Of a DNA stretch of 64,000 bases, positions 31,855-43,515 are shown piece by piece (the stretch's first letter is position 1; each line of letters begins with the position of its first letter). Position numbers and translations under genes: made by a program. Source of the stretch: Zygnema cylindricum. Lineage: Eukaryota > Streptophyta > Zygnematophyceae > Zygnematales > Zygnemataceae. The stretch spans positions 118,958 to 182,957 of the forward strand of contig JBBHKE010002047.1 in NCBI GenBank assembly GCA_037447655.1, written 5' to 3'. The notes under the pieces were generated by a model. It did no database searches. It was not told where the DNA came from and saw only the letters and a program-made list of their open reading frames with translations.

Positions 31855-32622
31855 TGATATGATTAAGTACTGAGACCTCATTTAGCAACGAGACATTCTT
31901 GTAGCTAAAGCAGCGACGACCTGCGACGAAGTAGTTTCGTCGCTAGATATTTGAAGTGACGTGGAAACTGTTTGTTCATTTCGTTTCGTTTCACATAAGT
32001 TTGAGTCGTACTATAGAAGTGACGTGGAAGTTGTTTGGTCGTTTCTGTTCACGCAAGTTCTAGTCGTACCGTGTGGTTTGTGTGGTTCAAGTCGGTTCGC
32101 AGTTGACTTTTCTAGCCATATCGTGTAGTTCAAGTCGGTTCGCAGTTGTCGGTCGTTTGTTTCACCACGTTGACCCTTACGCGTTTCTAGTCGTGTACCG
32201 TGTTGTGTTACGTATTGGTGTAGTTTGATTGGTTAGCGCTTAGTGCGTTTTACATGTAGAGTTTGGTTGGTATCGTTACGTGACGTTTGAAGGAGTATAT
32301 TGAGGCGTAGTGAGAAAGAGGTTTTTATCAATTGAGTGAGACTTGATCCTCCTTGTAGATTATGAAGGAGTTGAAGGAGTTAAGGGAGTTTGATAGCTTT
32401 GTGGTGTTTATTTAGGAGTTAGAGGAGGTTAGTGAAGATTATCATTTATATTATTAAGAGGGGTTAGAAGTGAGAGTGTTTTGAGGGTGTGAGGAAATTA
32501 TGTAAGAAAAGTTCTCCGTGGAATATATTGGCTTCCGTGGGGTTATCCTTCTCTTGTGTGTGTTTTATCTTTTATGCTTCCGCTTGCATTTGGGCTCAGT
32601 GTTTTATTATTCGATCCTATCA
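31855..32622 (+). repeat. D1 5' LTR (family D)
   Basis: TGATATGATTAAG to TCGATCCTATCA. Near its start lies a perfect hairpin GCGACGAA-GTAGT-TTCGTCGC (31923-31943). A GTTCAAGTCGGTTCGCAGTTG block is duplicated (near 32088 and 32128). Confidence 0.88.
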
Positions 32623-32635
32623 TTGGTATCGCAGC
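32623..32635 (+). promoter_or_regulatory. D1 primer-binding site (tRNA 3'-end type)
   Basis: TTGGTATCGCAGC directly follows the LTR. It is close to TGGTATCAGAGC, the standard plant copia site matching the 3' end of initiator tRNA-Met, and unlike the half-tRNA site of families A-C. Confidence 0.7.
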
Positions 32636-32640
32636 AAGAT

Positions 32641-32972
32641 GTACTACTCCATGAGTGTTAGGATGATGGAGAGACAGAAGGAAGGAAGGAGGATTTGTCG
32701 TCATTCAAGCTTAGAGGGGCTCAATATGAGGAGGCCCTTCCTACTCGTCCTTTTGGGCGAGATAGATTCGGAGGTGAAAGTAGTTCGGAGGTGGTGTTGT
32801 GTGACTTGATCTACAAGTTTACCCTTTATCTTGATGTGAAAATTCAGATTGAGATGGGAGGAAAAAAAAGCTTTTGTCTTTTGAAGAGTGAATTGGATCT
32901 CGATCCGGATGGAGGTGACTTTTATTTTGAAGTAGAAGAAGAAGAAGATGATGAAGAAGAAGTAGATGAATA
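32641..32972 (+). pseudogene. D1 gag-like N-terminal remnant
   Basis: The reading frame after the primer site contains YEEALPTRPFGRDRFGGE, which parallels FEETFQADPFGQKKENE in D2. It then runs through DLDPDGGDFYFEVEEEEDDEEEVDE to a stop at 32970. The acidic end lies in GAA-rich sequence. No start codon is certain and no knuckle follows. I infer a decayed gag-like frame. Confidence 0.4.
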
Positions 32973-35900
32973 ATCCGAAGAAGTAGTCGAAGAAGTCGAA
33001 GAACTCGAAGACGGTGAAGAAGAGAAGAGTGAATTAAAAACTGAAGGGAGGAGTGAAAAAAAGTGTGATGAGAAGTGTATTAAAAAGAGTGATTTGATGA
33101 GAGAGAAGAAGAGTGGAAAAAATAGTGAAGAGAAAAAGATAAATTTTCTTTGGGAGGAGAAATGAAGTTGCCGATGTGGTATATTGATTGAGGTGTAAAA
33201 GAGTGGTTTATGAAGAAGAAAGTAAGTGTAATGTTTTGAGTTGAAAATGAATCTCGACATTTTGAAGATCTATTTTTGGAGGGAGTTTTATTTCGTACTT
33301 TTGTACGTTTAGTTATTGAAGACGTGAATCGAAGTGAATCAAGGTGAATGGTGTGGCGATTACTTAAATCGCCGATCAGTTTGGAAGAAGCGTCATTCAA
33401 GTTTGGCATTCTCAATTTCTGTCCGCAGTTCGAATGTGTACAAATTTATTTGATTTTTGTCGTCAATGACTGCACATTTTTTTTGTTGTGGATTTTGTTG
33501 AAGTGAAGTTTTAATGTGTCCATAATTAGGAGGAAGAAGAGGAGGAGTTCCGTGTTAGAGAAAGACCGATATCTTTACCGGCTGTTTTTGTCATTTATTG
33601 ACAAAGAGGAGGATTGAAAAAAATTGACGAAGATGAAGATGAAGAAAAAGAGGAGGAATCATATTCTTGTTCCGTGTTGGAAAGAAGAAAAGACTAGAGA
33701 CGAAGTGGAGGTAGAGAGTGATTATTCTGTCGGAAGGAAGAAGAGTACTCCTTCCCTCTTGGTGGCCTCGACGTTCGTTTCGAGAAACCATTTTTTTTTT
33801 AGTTTTATTTGATGAAGAATCTCGGATGTATGAAGTCCCGTCTAATTTGGAAGATCAATTTCCGAAAGTTTTCAACAAATTGATGTGGTATATTTATGCC
33901 CTATTGCAATATGAATCAAGAGGAGAAAAGGAAAAGAATCATTTGCCGGATAATACAAATTCCTATTTTGATGGAGATGGAGATGAGAGTAGGGGAGACG
34001 AGTATGTGAAGAAAGAGAAGAGGTAAACTGTCACTTAGAATTCCGAGGAGGAGAGGTGGCATTTAAAGAGCTTGAGAACATTTTTTTTCTCAATACTTTA
34101 TTAAACTATGTCGGTAGTGGAAGAGATCGCAAAAAAGGCGATTTAGGCGATCGCGGTGTAAGCTGCGGCCGTGTTGAATTTACAAATTATTTTGAGTTTG
34201 GAAATTATACCAACGATGGACCATAATTTTTTGATTCGCATTTTTATGATTAATTCGATGAGAAGAGATGAAGAATAAAAGAATATTTTGATTTTTATGA
34301 GGAGAGCGAAACTCATGATTTCTTGTCCATAGGGCATTCCGCATTGGAGGAGAAAGCGCATGTACATTTCGGTTTGAATAGTTGAAGGAAAATGTTGACA
34401 TGAAGAGTGACATTGAATTTTACGTTGATGATTGGAGTGATGAAATTCTTATTTCTCGAGTGTCTTTGAATTCTTGGAAATTTAAAGGTTTTAAATCGAG
34501 TTCTAATTTAGATTTAACAAATCCGAATCGGAGGAAGATAAAATGAGAGAACAAATTTGTTCAAATGAGATTCAAGTTATGAGGGGGAAGAGGCCGAATA
34601 AGCTTTCCTATTTTTGGCAAGGAGAAAAGATTTCAAACTCGCATCATTTTATTTCTGATGTGAAGAAAAATCAACTTTATCTGTTGAGAATTTTGTTTGC
34701 GGGAATGTTGTTGGAAGCCCACAGTCGTTTTCTAAATTAAGAGAGTTTGAAGAGTGGGGAAACGATATTGGAGGCGGTAGAAGAGAAAAGTGTTGAGAAA
34801 GAGAAAAAAAAAATGAATTAAAAAGTGTGACATCTTTTTTTTCTATCAACGAAAAATAAAAAAGTGAAGTTTTTTTGGGGTTATATATGAGAGGAGGACA
34901 AGTCGCTCCGTACGAAGAGCCGGTTGGACGCTTGACGTACATTGGAGAATGAACAATGATGTCGAATATTCAGGCTGCCGTTTTGGTCATCGTTAGATTT
35001 TGTTGGTCATAGAGTTATTCAAAATTAGTTTACGCGGATCTTTACGTACCTTATGGTACCATATGGATGTGACTATGGTTTCAGGTGACGAAAAAAATAC
35101 ATTTGGAAGTGCTAATTTTGATGGAGGTTGTGACGCGGAGTTATTTGACGTGGATTGGTGGCGTGGACTTTTCATTTATTTTCATTTGAAATTTCATCAC
35201 CCTGTTACGTTTTTCTTTGTTTAGAGCGGCATTTTGTTTTCTTTTGAGATTCTAAGAACAAATGGAGAAGCGCCATGTGGCGTATACGTGAATTTTGACG
35301 CGCGAAGTTACGGATGAATTTTGAGTGGTGATTGAAGGAAAAAATTCGCAATCAAGTTGTAACGTTTCAGAGGGGGCTACGACATTTGGAGTTGATTGAA
35401 GTTTGTGAGGATTCAGTTGGGGGATTATTCGATTTAGCGTTTATGGAAAAATCGCGACGAGATATAATTATTTCTTATGTCGGACATTTGATGTTTTATT
35501 TCGTACATTAATATGGTGTTTTAATTTGTTGTTTACGTATGCTTCATGATGTTTTACGAAGGGGAAGTTTTAAGTTGTGATTGGTGTAATGACTACAAGT
35601 TTAAGATGGTGATAGTTAGACTCAAATTTGTAATCGGTCGTCGCTTGTCTGTCGCGCTGTCGTCTAGTTTGTCTTTTGCTGTTTTTTTTGAGTTTGTTTA
35701 CCTTATTTTGGAGTTGAGGTGGCGGTTCAACAATTCCCAGATTGAGAGGTAGATTGTTAGGGTTTACATTGTGGGGTTTGTGTTACCGTCGGTTGGCAGC
35801 TTAAGTGTTGATTTTGTGTGTCGGAGTTATTCGTGTCTTGAAGTGTTTTTACAGAGGGTCTCGGTCACTGTACGGTTTTGTGTCATAGTGATCGTAGTGG

Positions 35901-36314
35901 TCTTTGTTTTGAGGTAGTATTTTGTCGTAGTACGTTGGCGGCGAGCGTTTGGCGCGCCGCGTTCGATTGGTTAATTCGTACGTAGGTACCTGTTGGTTCG
36001 TTTAAAGTCTTGAGGTTTCATTTGAGTGAATGGGGCGTCCGCATGATTTACGATGTTTCACATCGCGACGCACGATTCTATTTCGGTTCAATGTGGAGAT
36101 TTGGTTTTGGGTTGCGGCATACATTTGTACGACCGATATCGTTTCACTTTATCGTAGAGTTTTTCAGTTGACTTTCGCGTACGTTCCTTTGAGCGTGTAT
36201 AGACAGTTCCTGATATGTTAACCAAAGCAACATTAAAAAAAGTATATGAAATGGGAAAAACGTTAGTGGGCATGGAGTAAGAGGGGGCTTTGAGTGTCTC
36301 AGTAAGAGGGGGAA
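32973..36314 (+). other. D1 non-coding interior and polypurine tract
   Basis: Purine-biased, GAAGAA/GATGAA-rich sequence (32930-33130, 33600-33730, 34740-34820) in which every frame is short. No pol motif is seen. GTAAGAGGGGGAA at 36302-36314 precedes the 3' LTR, and a second TAAGAGGGGGC copy lies about 30 bp upstream, so the polypurine tract looks duplicated. Confidence 0.6.
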
Positions 36315-36854
36315 TGATAGGATTAAGTAATGGGACTTCATTTAACGACGCGACATTCTTGTAGCTAAAGCAGCGACGACTAGCGACGAAGTAGTTTTGT
36401 CGCTAAATATTTGAAGTGACGTGGAAATTGTTTGTTCGCTTCATTTCGTTTCACGTAAGTTTGAAATGTACTATAGAAGTGACTTGGAAATTGTATGGTC
36501 GTTTCGGTTCACGCAAGTTCTAGTCGTACCGTGTGGTTCAAGTCGGTTCGCAATTGACTTTTCTAGCCATACCGTGTAGTTCAAGGCGGTTCGCACTTAT
36601 CGCTCATTTGTTTCACCACGTTGACTCTTACGCGTTTCTAGTCATGTACTGTGTTGTGTTACGTATTGGTGTAGTTTGATTGGTTAGCGCTTAGTGCGTT
36701 TTACGTGTACAATTTGGTTGGTATGGTTACGTGACGTTTGATGAGTATATTAAGGCGTAGTGAGAGAGAGGTTTTTATCAATTGAGTGAGAGTCGATCCT
36801 CCTTGTAGATTATGAAGAAGTTCAAGGAGTTAAGGGAGTTTGATAGCTTTGTGG
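36315..36854 (+). repeat. D1 3' LTR, first part
   Basis: TGATAGGATTAAG onward matches 31855-32390, including the hairpin (36383-36403, one G-T mismatch). It is cut by B4 in GATAGCTTTGTGG. Confidence 0.88.
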
Positions 36855-37899
36855 TGAAACTCTGAGACCTCCATAAGTCCTCAGAGCAGACAGCTTCCAA
36901 GAAGCCTCTACGATAATCATGACCCCTTTGTGTTTCAGCAAAAATAACTGCCACCCTGGCAAGCAAAAACCCTGACCACCAGCACCCTTGTGAAGGCAAG
37001 ACTCCCTTGAGTCGATAGCAAAAAGAATCTCTGAATTTGCTCCCCTGAGCACTAAGTTATGGAGGGTCAAAGTTGACCTTTATACAGAAGCTCTCTGGGA
37101 GAGAGGGTCCTATCTTCTAATTTTTCTAAGTCCTATCTCTCTCACAGACTCTATCTACTGATGTACGGAACCAATCAGAATTGAGTTCCGTACGCAAAAG
37201 TACAGCTGCGGTGTACTTTAGGTACGGACATTGTACGACATGGCCTAAATGTCGACACTGTCATATCCGGATTTGGTGCCATAATCTCCGGAGATTCAAC
37301 GATCCAACGTAATTTTGCCACGCGTTATCCGATGTGGCGATGGCCACAAACCGCCAAAATCCTCCACCGCGATCTCGGCGCTAATTGCGGCCGTCCGATT
37401 AAATTCGGATTTAATCGTAGCCGTAATAAATACATGAGCGGTATTTGTTTCACTTACGAAACAAATGCGCGGTATTGATTTCTAGTCCGTACCGTAATCC
37501 GTACTTTATATATTACCGGATCTATGTATCCCGTAATCTATGACAATTAAATGATTTATCGTACGTGTATGTATTTAAATAATTATCAAACTATATACTA
37601 CGTATCATTAATCCTAGACTTAACGACTAAGGCTACCGGCTATTTCCTGTCTGCCGGCCGGTAGGTACAAGGATCAATTCCTGTCGCCGCCACATACATT
37701 TTAAATAAATAAAACCTAACTAATATACATTTCCCGTAAACCTCAGGATAGCCTAGGTAGCCATGGCTCTAGCTTCCTCTCCAATTTCTTAGTGACTGCG
37801 ACAAGTTTGAGAGTTGGAGAGAGAAGTTAGAGATAAACTGCCTCGGCTTCTTTATTTCTTTTCAGACCTAGAAAATACTTAAAACCATTAGTTTCTACA
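36855..37899 (-). repeat. B4 3' LTR (family B)
   Basis: A 1045-bp LTR, TGTAGAAACTAATGG (37899) to CAGAGTTTCA (36855) on the minus strand, next to the polypurine tract AAAATAAGGGGAG. Confidence 0.92.
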
Positions 37900-39685
37900 C
37901 TCCCCTTATTTTCTAATCAATTTTTAACTTCAGACCACACTTCTCCCTGAAAAAATTTAGCTTAGGGGAAGACACAGGTTTGGTCATCATATCTGCTACC
38001 ATCTCACTATCTGGTCTGTACTCTAAACTGATTATTTTGTTTTCTAATTTTTCTCTAACAAAGCTGAGCTGATGTCCATGTGTTTGGCTTTAAAATGATG
38101 TTTAGGATTGGCAGAAATAGCAATTGCTGCCTGATTATCATAAAAACTTTTCTGCACACCACTCTTAAGGTGACCAAGCTCATCAATCAAAGACTTGACC
38201 CACATCAATTATTTTACAGCCGAGCAAGAGGCCATATACTCAGCCTCCATGGTGGATTGAGCAATAACTCTTTGCTGTTTGCTACTCCAACAGCAAGCCC
38301 CATCACCCACATATAATACATATCCAGAAGTGCATCTCCTCATCGGAGCATCACCATAACTGGCATCACTCCAAGTAGTGATGTCTGTATTCTCCCCACC
38401 CAAATGCAACCATATATCCCTAGTTCCTATCAAATATCTAAGGACTCTCTTAGCTGCCTCCCAATCCTTCTTAGTGGGAGCATTTAGACTTCTACTCAGC
38501 ACTCCTACTGCTGCAGCTAAATCCGGCCGGGTACAATTCATAAAATAGATTAGATTTCCCACTACTTGCCTGTAAAGAATAGTCTGCATGAACTTCTATT
38601 CTTCAGGAAATAATTCCTCGTCTAAGACTATGACTCCTTCTTCCTCACTTCCTTCTTCAACTCCATTGGAGTTGTACAACTATTAGCTTTATCCATTTGA
38701 AATTTTTCAAGCATGTTCCCTATTGCTTCTTTTTGAGTCAGTCTTATAATTTTCCTTTTTCGGTCTCTCTCTACTTGAATTCCCAAAATATATCTTGCTT
38801 CTCCCATATCCTTCATTTCAAATCTCCCCTTAAGATCGGTTTTTAGTTTATTAATTTTTTCCATTGATTTACTTAAAACAAGCAAATCATCAACATAAAT
38901 TGCAATAAATATAAAACCTTCCTCATCTTCGAAAACATAGATTGAGTGATCTGAGCTGATCCGAATATATCCCAGATCGGTAAGAAACTCATCAAGCTTC
39001 TTATTCCATTGTCGAGGCGCCTGTTTCAAACCATAAAGAGATTTAATCAGCCGGCATACCCTACTCTCCTCTCCTTCCTCCACAAATCCTTCGGGTTGTC
39101 GCATGAAGATCTCCTCTTCCAATTCTTCATGCAAAAAGGCTATCTTGATGTCCATCTGGTGCACCTCCATGTCTTTCGATGCTGCCAGATTGAGAAATAT
39201 GCGGACGGAGGGAAATCTGACGACCGGACAAAGGTTTCCTCGTAGTCAATTCCCTCCTTTTGTGTAAATCCCTTTGCCACTAATCCGTTCTTGTAGCCCT
39301 CAATCGTGTTATCTGGGTTCAGTTTTAATTTGAAAACCCACTTACAACGGATTGGTTTTAGGTTAGGAGGACAATCCACCAGATCCCAAGTATCGGCTGC
39401 CATAATTGAGGCCATCTCCTCATTGATGGCTGTCTTCCACCGATTCCTTTATGGACAGGTCATCACCTCTCCAGAAATTAGAGGTTCATCTTGATGAGAT
39501 AGCTTTGTTACCTTGGTATTAACCTGTTTTTCTTGTAATCTTTTGTTACTTCTCCTTTCCCTCTCAAAATCTGTGGCCGAAATAGATTGTTCCCATGGGT
39601 TCTTTCGAACAATCTCGGCTTCTCCCCTATCCCTGTATTCCGAATCAGTTTCCACCACGTCTTTCGCTTCGGGTAGAGTTGTCAC
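37900..39685 (-). pseudogene. B4 reverse transcriptase and RNase H
   Basis: The linker and RT start lie at 39685-39140 (LVDCPPNLKPIRCKWVFKLKLN). The frame 39170-38628 gives MDIKIAFLHEELEEEIFMRQPEGF, LYGLKQAPRQWNKKLDEFL and the catalytic IAIYVDDLLVLSKS. The frame 38589-38209 has VVGNLIYFMNCTRPDLAAAVG, TTWSDASYGDAPM and QSTMEAEYMAS of RNase H, which continues in another frame to about 37950. One-base losses near 39228 and 38600 shift the frame. Confidence 0.9.
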
Positions 39686-39715
39686 TGGAGTTTCCGTAGC
39701 TGAGTCCTTTTCGGT

Positions 39716-41578
39716 CTAATTTGTACCTGTAAGAATGTCATTTTCTATAAAACTTCGATAATTAGGAAGTTCAAAGTCATCGGAATTTTCTGACTCAATT
39801 TTGATTTTTACTGACTTTGTATACTTGAAGGGATCTAGAGACTTTCTTTCATCCATAACTACTAGATGCTTTACTAAGATTATATTTTCCATTTTTAGAT
39901 CATAAACTCTATATCCTTTAACATCCTCATTATATCCTAATAAGTATCCCAGTTTTCTTTTACGATCTAGCTTCCAATTAGACCGGTCTGTATCTAGACT
40001 AAATACTTGACTACCAAAAACCTTTAAGTGAGATATGTCTGGTTTCCGGCCTGTCCATCTCTCATAAGGTGTTTGATCTTTTATAGTTGAAGTAAGAACT
40101 CTATTCTTGAGGTAATTAGCATAGTTCATTGCTTCTGCCCAAAACCTTTTTCCTATCTTTTTATCTGACAACATACTTCTAGCACTATCACTTAGTGTTC
40201 TATTTAACCTTTCGGCTACCCCATTCTGTTCCGGGTTTTCTGGAACTGTTTTTTGGTGTTGGACCCCATCTTCCCTCAAAAAATCCTCAAACTGGTTAGA
40301 AGTATACTCTCCACCATTGTCACTCCTTATTCTCTTGATTGGAGTTTCATGGAGTTTTTCGCTCCATGCTTTATATTGTCTAATACAATCCTGAGCTTCA
40401 GACTTGTTTTTCAAAAAATACACCCGGGAATACCGAGACCAATCATCAGTGATAGTCATCATAAATCTCTTCCCCCCCGGTGAGGGCACTTTAGCCGGTC
40501 CCCAAATATCTGTGTGTACTAGATCTAGAATTTTTTCTCCCTTATAGGTGGTTGTTTTAGGAAAGGGTAATCTGTGTGCTTTACCTTGAGCACATCCACT
40601 ACAATCACTTATATTATCACTCTCACTGAACTTAATCCCTTCCACCACTCCCATCTTTTTCATCTCTCTTAACTTATCTAGATTCACATGCCCAAGCCTC
40701 TTATGCCACATCATAATATCATGAACACCAGCATAATAAAGTTTCTTTGTTTCATTACTTAAAATCAGCCTAAACATCCCATGGCTACCTTTCTCAGCAA
40801 TGAAATAGACATCCTCCTCAAAACTAGCAATAAAGACTCCTTCCCTAGTGCTAGTTAAAAAACCCTTATCATCTAATACAGATGTAGAGATGAGGTTTTT
40901 GTTCAGCTCCGGAATAAACAATACATCGGAGAATGTTACTATGGATGTCTTTTCTTCTACTAACACTTTCAGATCTATCGATCCTACAAGAGTAGTGGTG
41001 ACTATCCTCCCATCCCCGTACTGTATCTCTACGGTGGGAATCTTTCTTATCTTAGTGAACAGGTGCCTATCCTTACACATGTGCATGGAGGCACTTGAAT
41101 ATATAATCCAGCCTGCTTCACCTTTCAATCCACCGTAAGCACATTTATGCCTTCGTGGAATTTTGACCTCATTTTTCGCCTCCAACTCCTCATCCAAAAG
41201 GAGCTCATCGTCCTCGTCCTCGGATTCCGCCTCATGTACCTCTGTTACAAGGGCGTTTTTCTTTCCTCTAGGGGTACCACCTGTCTGCCCCTTTTTTAAC
41301 CGAAGCTCGGTTAGCTTAGTGCACTCTGCCATATAGTGCCGCGGTTTCTTACAAAAATGACATAAACCTTTGTGAGCTCTTGGTCCGAACTCGTCGGCCT
41401 GGTTTTTTTGCTCCCTTCCCCCATAGTTTCCGACCGGTTTCCGATAATCCTTATTCCTCCAATCGGTCGAAGTTGCCAAGGCTTGGCCACTCTTTCCTCC
41501 CCTTTGGATCTCAATCGTATTATCCCAAACGAGAATCATCCCTACCACTGAGTTCCATATCCACCTTGAGTCCGACAA
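39716..41578 (-). CDS. B4 Gag C-terminus, protease and integrase (620-codon open frame)
   Basis: The longest pol frame in the window. In order it has the Gag knuckle CHFCKKPRHYMAEC (about residues 73-86), an acidic linker, and a retropepsin region whose catalytic motif reads WIIYSSASMHM instead of WIVDSGASMHM, so the protease is inactive. Next come the integrase zinc site (MWHKRLGHVN...CSGCAQGKAHRLPF) and a complete D-D-E core (TDIWGP, SDNGGEY, NGVAERLN), followed by GKRFWAEAMN and GRKPDISHLKVFGSQVFSLD. It is flanked on both sides by TAG codons that are CAG in B2 or B3. Confidence 0.92.
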   Translation of the reverse strand: MSDSRWIWNSVVGMILVWDNTIEIQRGGKSGQALATSTDWRNKDYRKPVGNYGGREQKNQADEFGPRAHKGLCHFCKKPRHYMAECTKLTELRLKKGQTGGTPRGKKNALVTEVHEAESEDEDDELLLDEELEAKNEVKIPRRHKCAYGGLKGEAGWIIYSSASMHMCKDRHLFTKIRKIPTVEIQYGDGRIVTTTLVGSIDLKVLVEEKTSIVTFSDVLFIPELNKNLISTSVLDDKGFLTSTREGVFIASFEEDVYFIAEKGSHGMFRLILSNETKKLYYAGVHDIMMWHKRLGHVNLDKLREMKKMGVVEGIKFSESDNISDCSGCAQGKAHRLPFPKTTTYKGEKILDLVHTDIWGPAKVPSPGGKRFMMTITDDWSRYSRVYFLKNKSEAQDCIRQYKAWSEKLHETPIKRIRSDNGGEYTSNQFEDFLREDGVQHQKTVPENPEQNGVAERLNRTLSDSARSMLSDKKIGKRFWAEAMNYANYLKNRVLTSTIKDQTPYERWTGRKPDISHLKVFGSQVFSLDTDRSNWKLDRKRKLGYLLGYNEDVKGYRVYDLKMENIILVKHLVVMDERKSLDPFKYTKSVKIKIESENSDDFELPNYRSFIENDILTGTN

Positions 41579-42259
41579 GTCCTATACACGGTTGACTATG
41601 TTCTCGAACACATTAGGTAACTTCATAAGTAAACAATTAACCTTTTCATAATCACTAAAAACTTTTCCCTAACTCTCTAACTCCATGAAGAGTGTAGCAA
41701 GTTCATTGCAAAAATCCAACATATTTCCCCCTTTGTATACATACTCTTTAACTTTCTGATCAGCCAAATGTTGTTGCTGAATCGTACCACTTCGGTACAT
41801 CTCTATGAGAGCCATCCAAAGATCGGATGCCCTTTCTACCTGCAAATGGGGACATGCAAGGCCTTGAGTGAGATGGCGTAGGATGAAGTGCTTTGCCGCC
41901 ATATTGTTGAAGTCCCAGGTTTCAGTATCATTGTACTCGTTCCTCGGAATAGGTGACATGAATGCTGAACCAGTTGCTATTGGTGTGGTCGCTTCCTTCT
42001 CCTTTCCTTTGTCCACCACCTCTCCTTCATTTGTTTCCTCCGTTGAAGGTGAATCCTCTTTCCTGGTGAATCTGCTTTCTTTAAACCCTGGAGGAATTCC
42101 AAGACTTGATGGACGCCCGAATCGTCCACTCACTATCCCACAAATCCTTTTTTCGCATAGAGCTCCTATCATCATACTTTCCCAGTATATGAAGCTAGTT
42201 CCATTAAAGATTGGTACCCTAAAGGGTGGGCCCATAACCTGAAACTCTGAGACCTCCAT
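41579..42259 (-). pseudogene. B4 gag N-terminal part
   Basis: The same frame as the downstream 620-codon ORF. It starts MEVSEFQVMGPPFRVPIFNGTSF at an ATG 20 bases inside the LTR and is open for 196 codons to a TAG at 41669. A second TAG (N-R-V-Q-D-L position) lies at 41579. This copy keeps TGG at the T-W-D-F Trp that is TAG in B1, B2 and B3. Confidence 0.9.
42228..42239 (-). promoter_or_regulatory. B4 primer-binding site, half-tRNA(iMet) type
   Basis: On the minus strand GGTTATGGGCCC directly follows the LTR end (GAGTTTCA). It matches the anticodon arm of initiator tRNA-Met and is translated as V-M-G-P within gag. Confidence 0.88.
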
Positions 42260-43292
42260 AAGTCCTCAAAGTAGACAACTTCCAAGAAGCCTGTAGGATA
42301 ATCTTGACCCCTTTGTGTTTCAGCAAAGATAACTGCCACCCTGGCAGACAAAAGCCCTGACCACTTGCACCCCTGTGAAGGGAAGATTCCCCTGAGTGGA
42401 TAGCAAAAAGAATCTCTGAATTTGCTCCCCTGAGCAGTAAGTTATGGAGGGTCAAAGTTGACCTTTTATACAGAAGCTCTCTGGGAGAGAGGGTCCTATC
42501 TTCTAATTTTTCTAAGTCCTATCTCTCTCACAGACTGTATCTACTGATGTACGGAACCAATCAGAATTGAGTTCCGTACGCAAAAGTACAGCTACCGGTG
42601 TACTTTAGGTACGGACATTGTACGACATGGCCTAAATGTCGACACATGTCATATCCGGATTTGGTGCCATAATCTCCGAAGATTCCACGATCCAACGTAA
42701 TTTTGCCACGCGTTATCCGATGTGGCGATGGCCATAAACCGCCGAAATCTTCCTCCGCGATCTCGGCGCAAATTGCGGCAGTCTGATTAAATTCGGATTT
42801 AATCGTAGCCGTAATAAATACATGCGCGGTATTTGTTTCACTTATGAAACAAATGCGCGGTATTGAATTTTAGTCCGTACCGTAATCCGTTCTTTATATA
42901 TTACCGGATCTATGTATCCCGTAATCTATTACAGTTAAATGATTTATCCTACGTATACATATTTAAATTATTATCAAACTACATACTACGTAACACTACT
43001 CCTAGACTTAACGGCTAAGGCTACCGGCTATTTCTTGTCTGTCGGCCGGTAGGTACAAGGATCAATTCCTGTCGCCGGCACATACCTTTTAAATAAATAA
43101 ATAAACCCTAATTAATATAAATTTCTCGTAAACCTCAGGATAGCCTAGGTAGCCATGGCTCTAGCTTCCTCTCCAATTTCTCAGTGACTGCGACAAGTTT
43201 GAGAGTTGGAGAGAGAAGTTAGAGATAGACTGCCTCGGCTTCTTTATTTCTTTTCAGACTTAGAAAATACTAAAAAACCATTAGTTTCTACA
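42240..43292 (-). repeat. B4 5' LTR (family B)
   Basis: A 1053-bp partner of 36855-37899, from TGTAGAAACTAATGG (43292) to CAGAGTTTCA (42240). Confidence 0.93.
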
Positions 43293-43297
43293 TGTGG

Positions 43298-43515
43298 TGT
43301 TTCTTGAGAAGTTAGAGGAGATTAGTGAAGATTATCATTTATATTATTAAGAGGAGTTTGAAGTGAGAGTGTTTTGAGAGTGGGAGGAAATTATGTAAGA
43401 AAAGTTTTCCATGGAATATAATGGCTTTCGTGGGGTTATCTTTCTCTTGTGTGTGTTTTATCTTTTATGCTTCCGCTTGTATTTGCACTCAGTGTCTTAT
43501 TATTCGATCTTATCA
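43298..43515 (+). repeat. D1 3' LTR, second part
   Basis: Resumes at TGTTTCTTGAGAAG after the TGTGG duplication and follows 32393-32622 to the end GATCTTATCA. Confidence 0.88.

Larger units (their letters stand above)
36855..43292 (-). mobile_element. B4, best-preserved family B copia element
   Basis: A 6438-bp element with 1.05-kb LTRs on the minus strand and a perfect 5-bp target duplication TGTGG (36850-36854 and 43293-43297) inside the D1 3' LTR. gag, protease, integrase and the start of RT share one frame broken only by TAG codons. RT and RNase H have frameshifts. Confidence 0.95.
31855..43515 (+). mobile_element. D1, long-interior LTR element, interrupted by B4
   Basis: LTRs of about 765 bp (31855-32622 and 36315-36854 plus 43298-43515) flank a 3.7-kb interior with a primer site and a polypurine tract but no recognisable protease, integrase or RT. 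That makes it a large non-autonomous derivative. B4 inserted into its 3' LTR later. The flanking 5-mers (GTGAC, TCACA) do not match. Confidence 0.8.

Noticed and set aside
32922-33415. Ser/Thr-rich minus-strand frames in D1
   Set aside because: Reverse reading of GAAGAA/GATGAA-rich sequence. No motif and several phases are open.
41579-41671. Stop-codon reassignment (TAG read as Gln) in these elements
   Set aside because: Sister copies have CAG or TGG at the same codons, TAA and TGA also occur, and frameshifts accompany them. Decay explains the pattern better.
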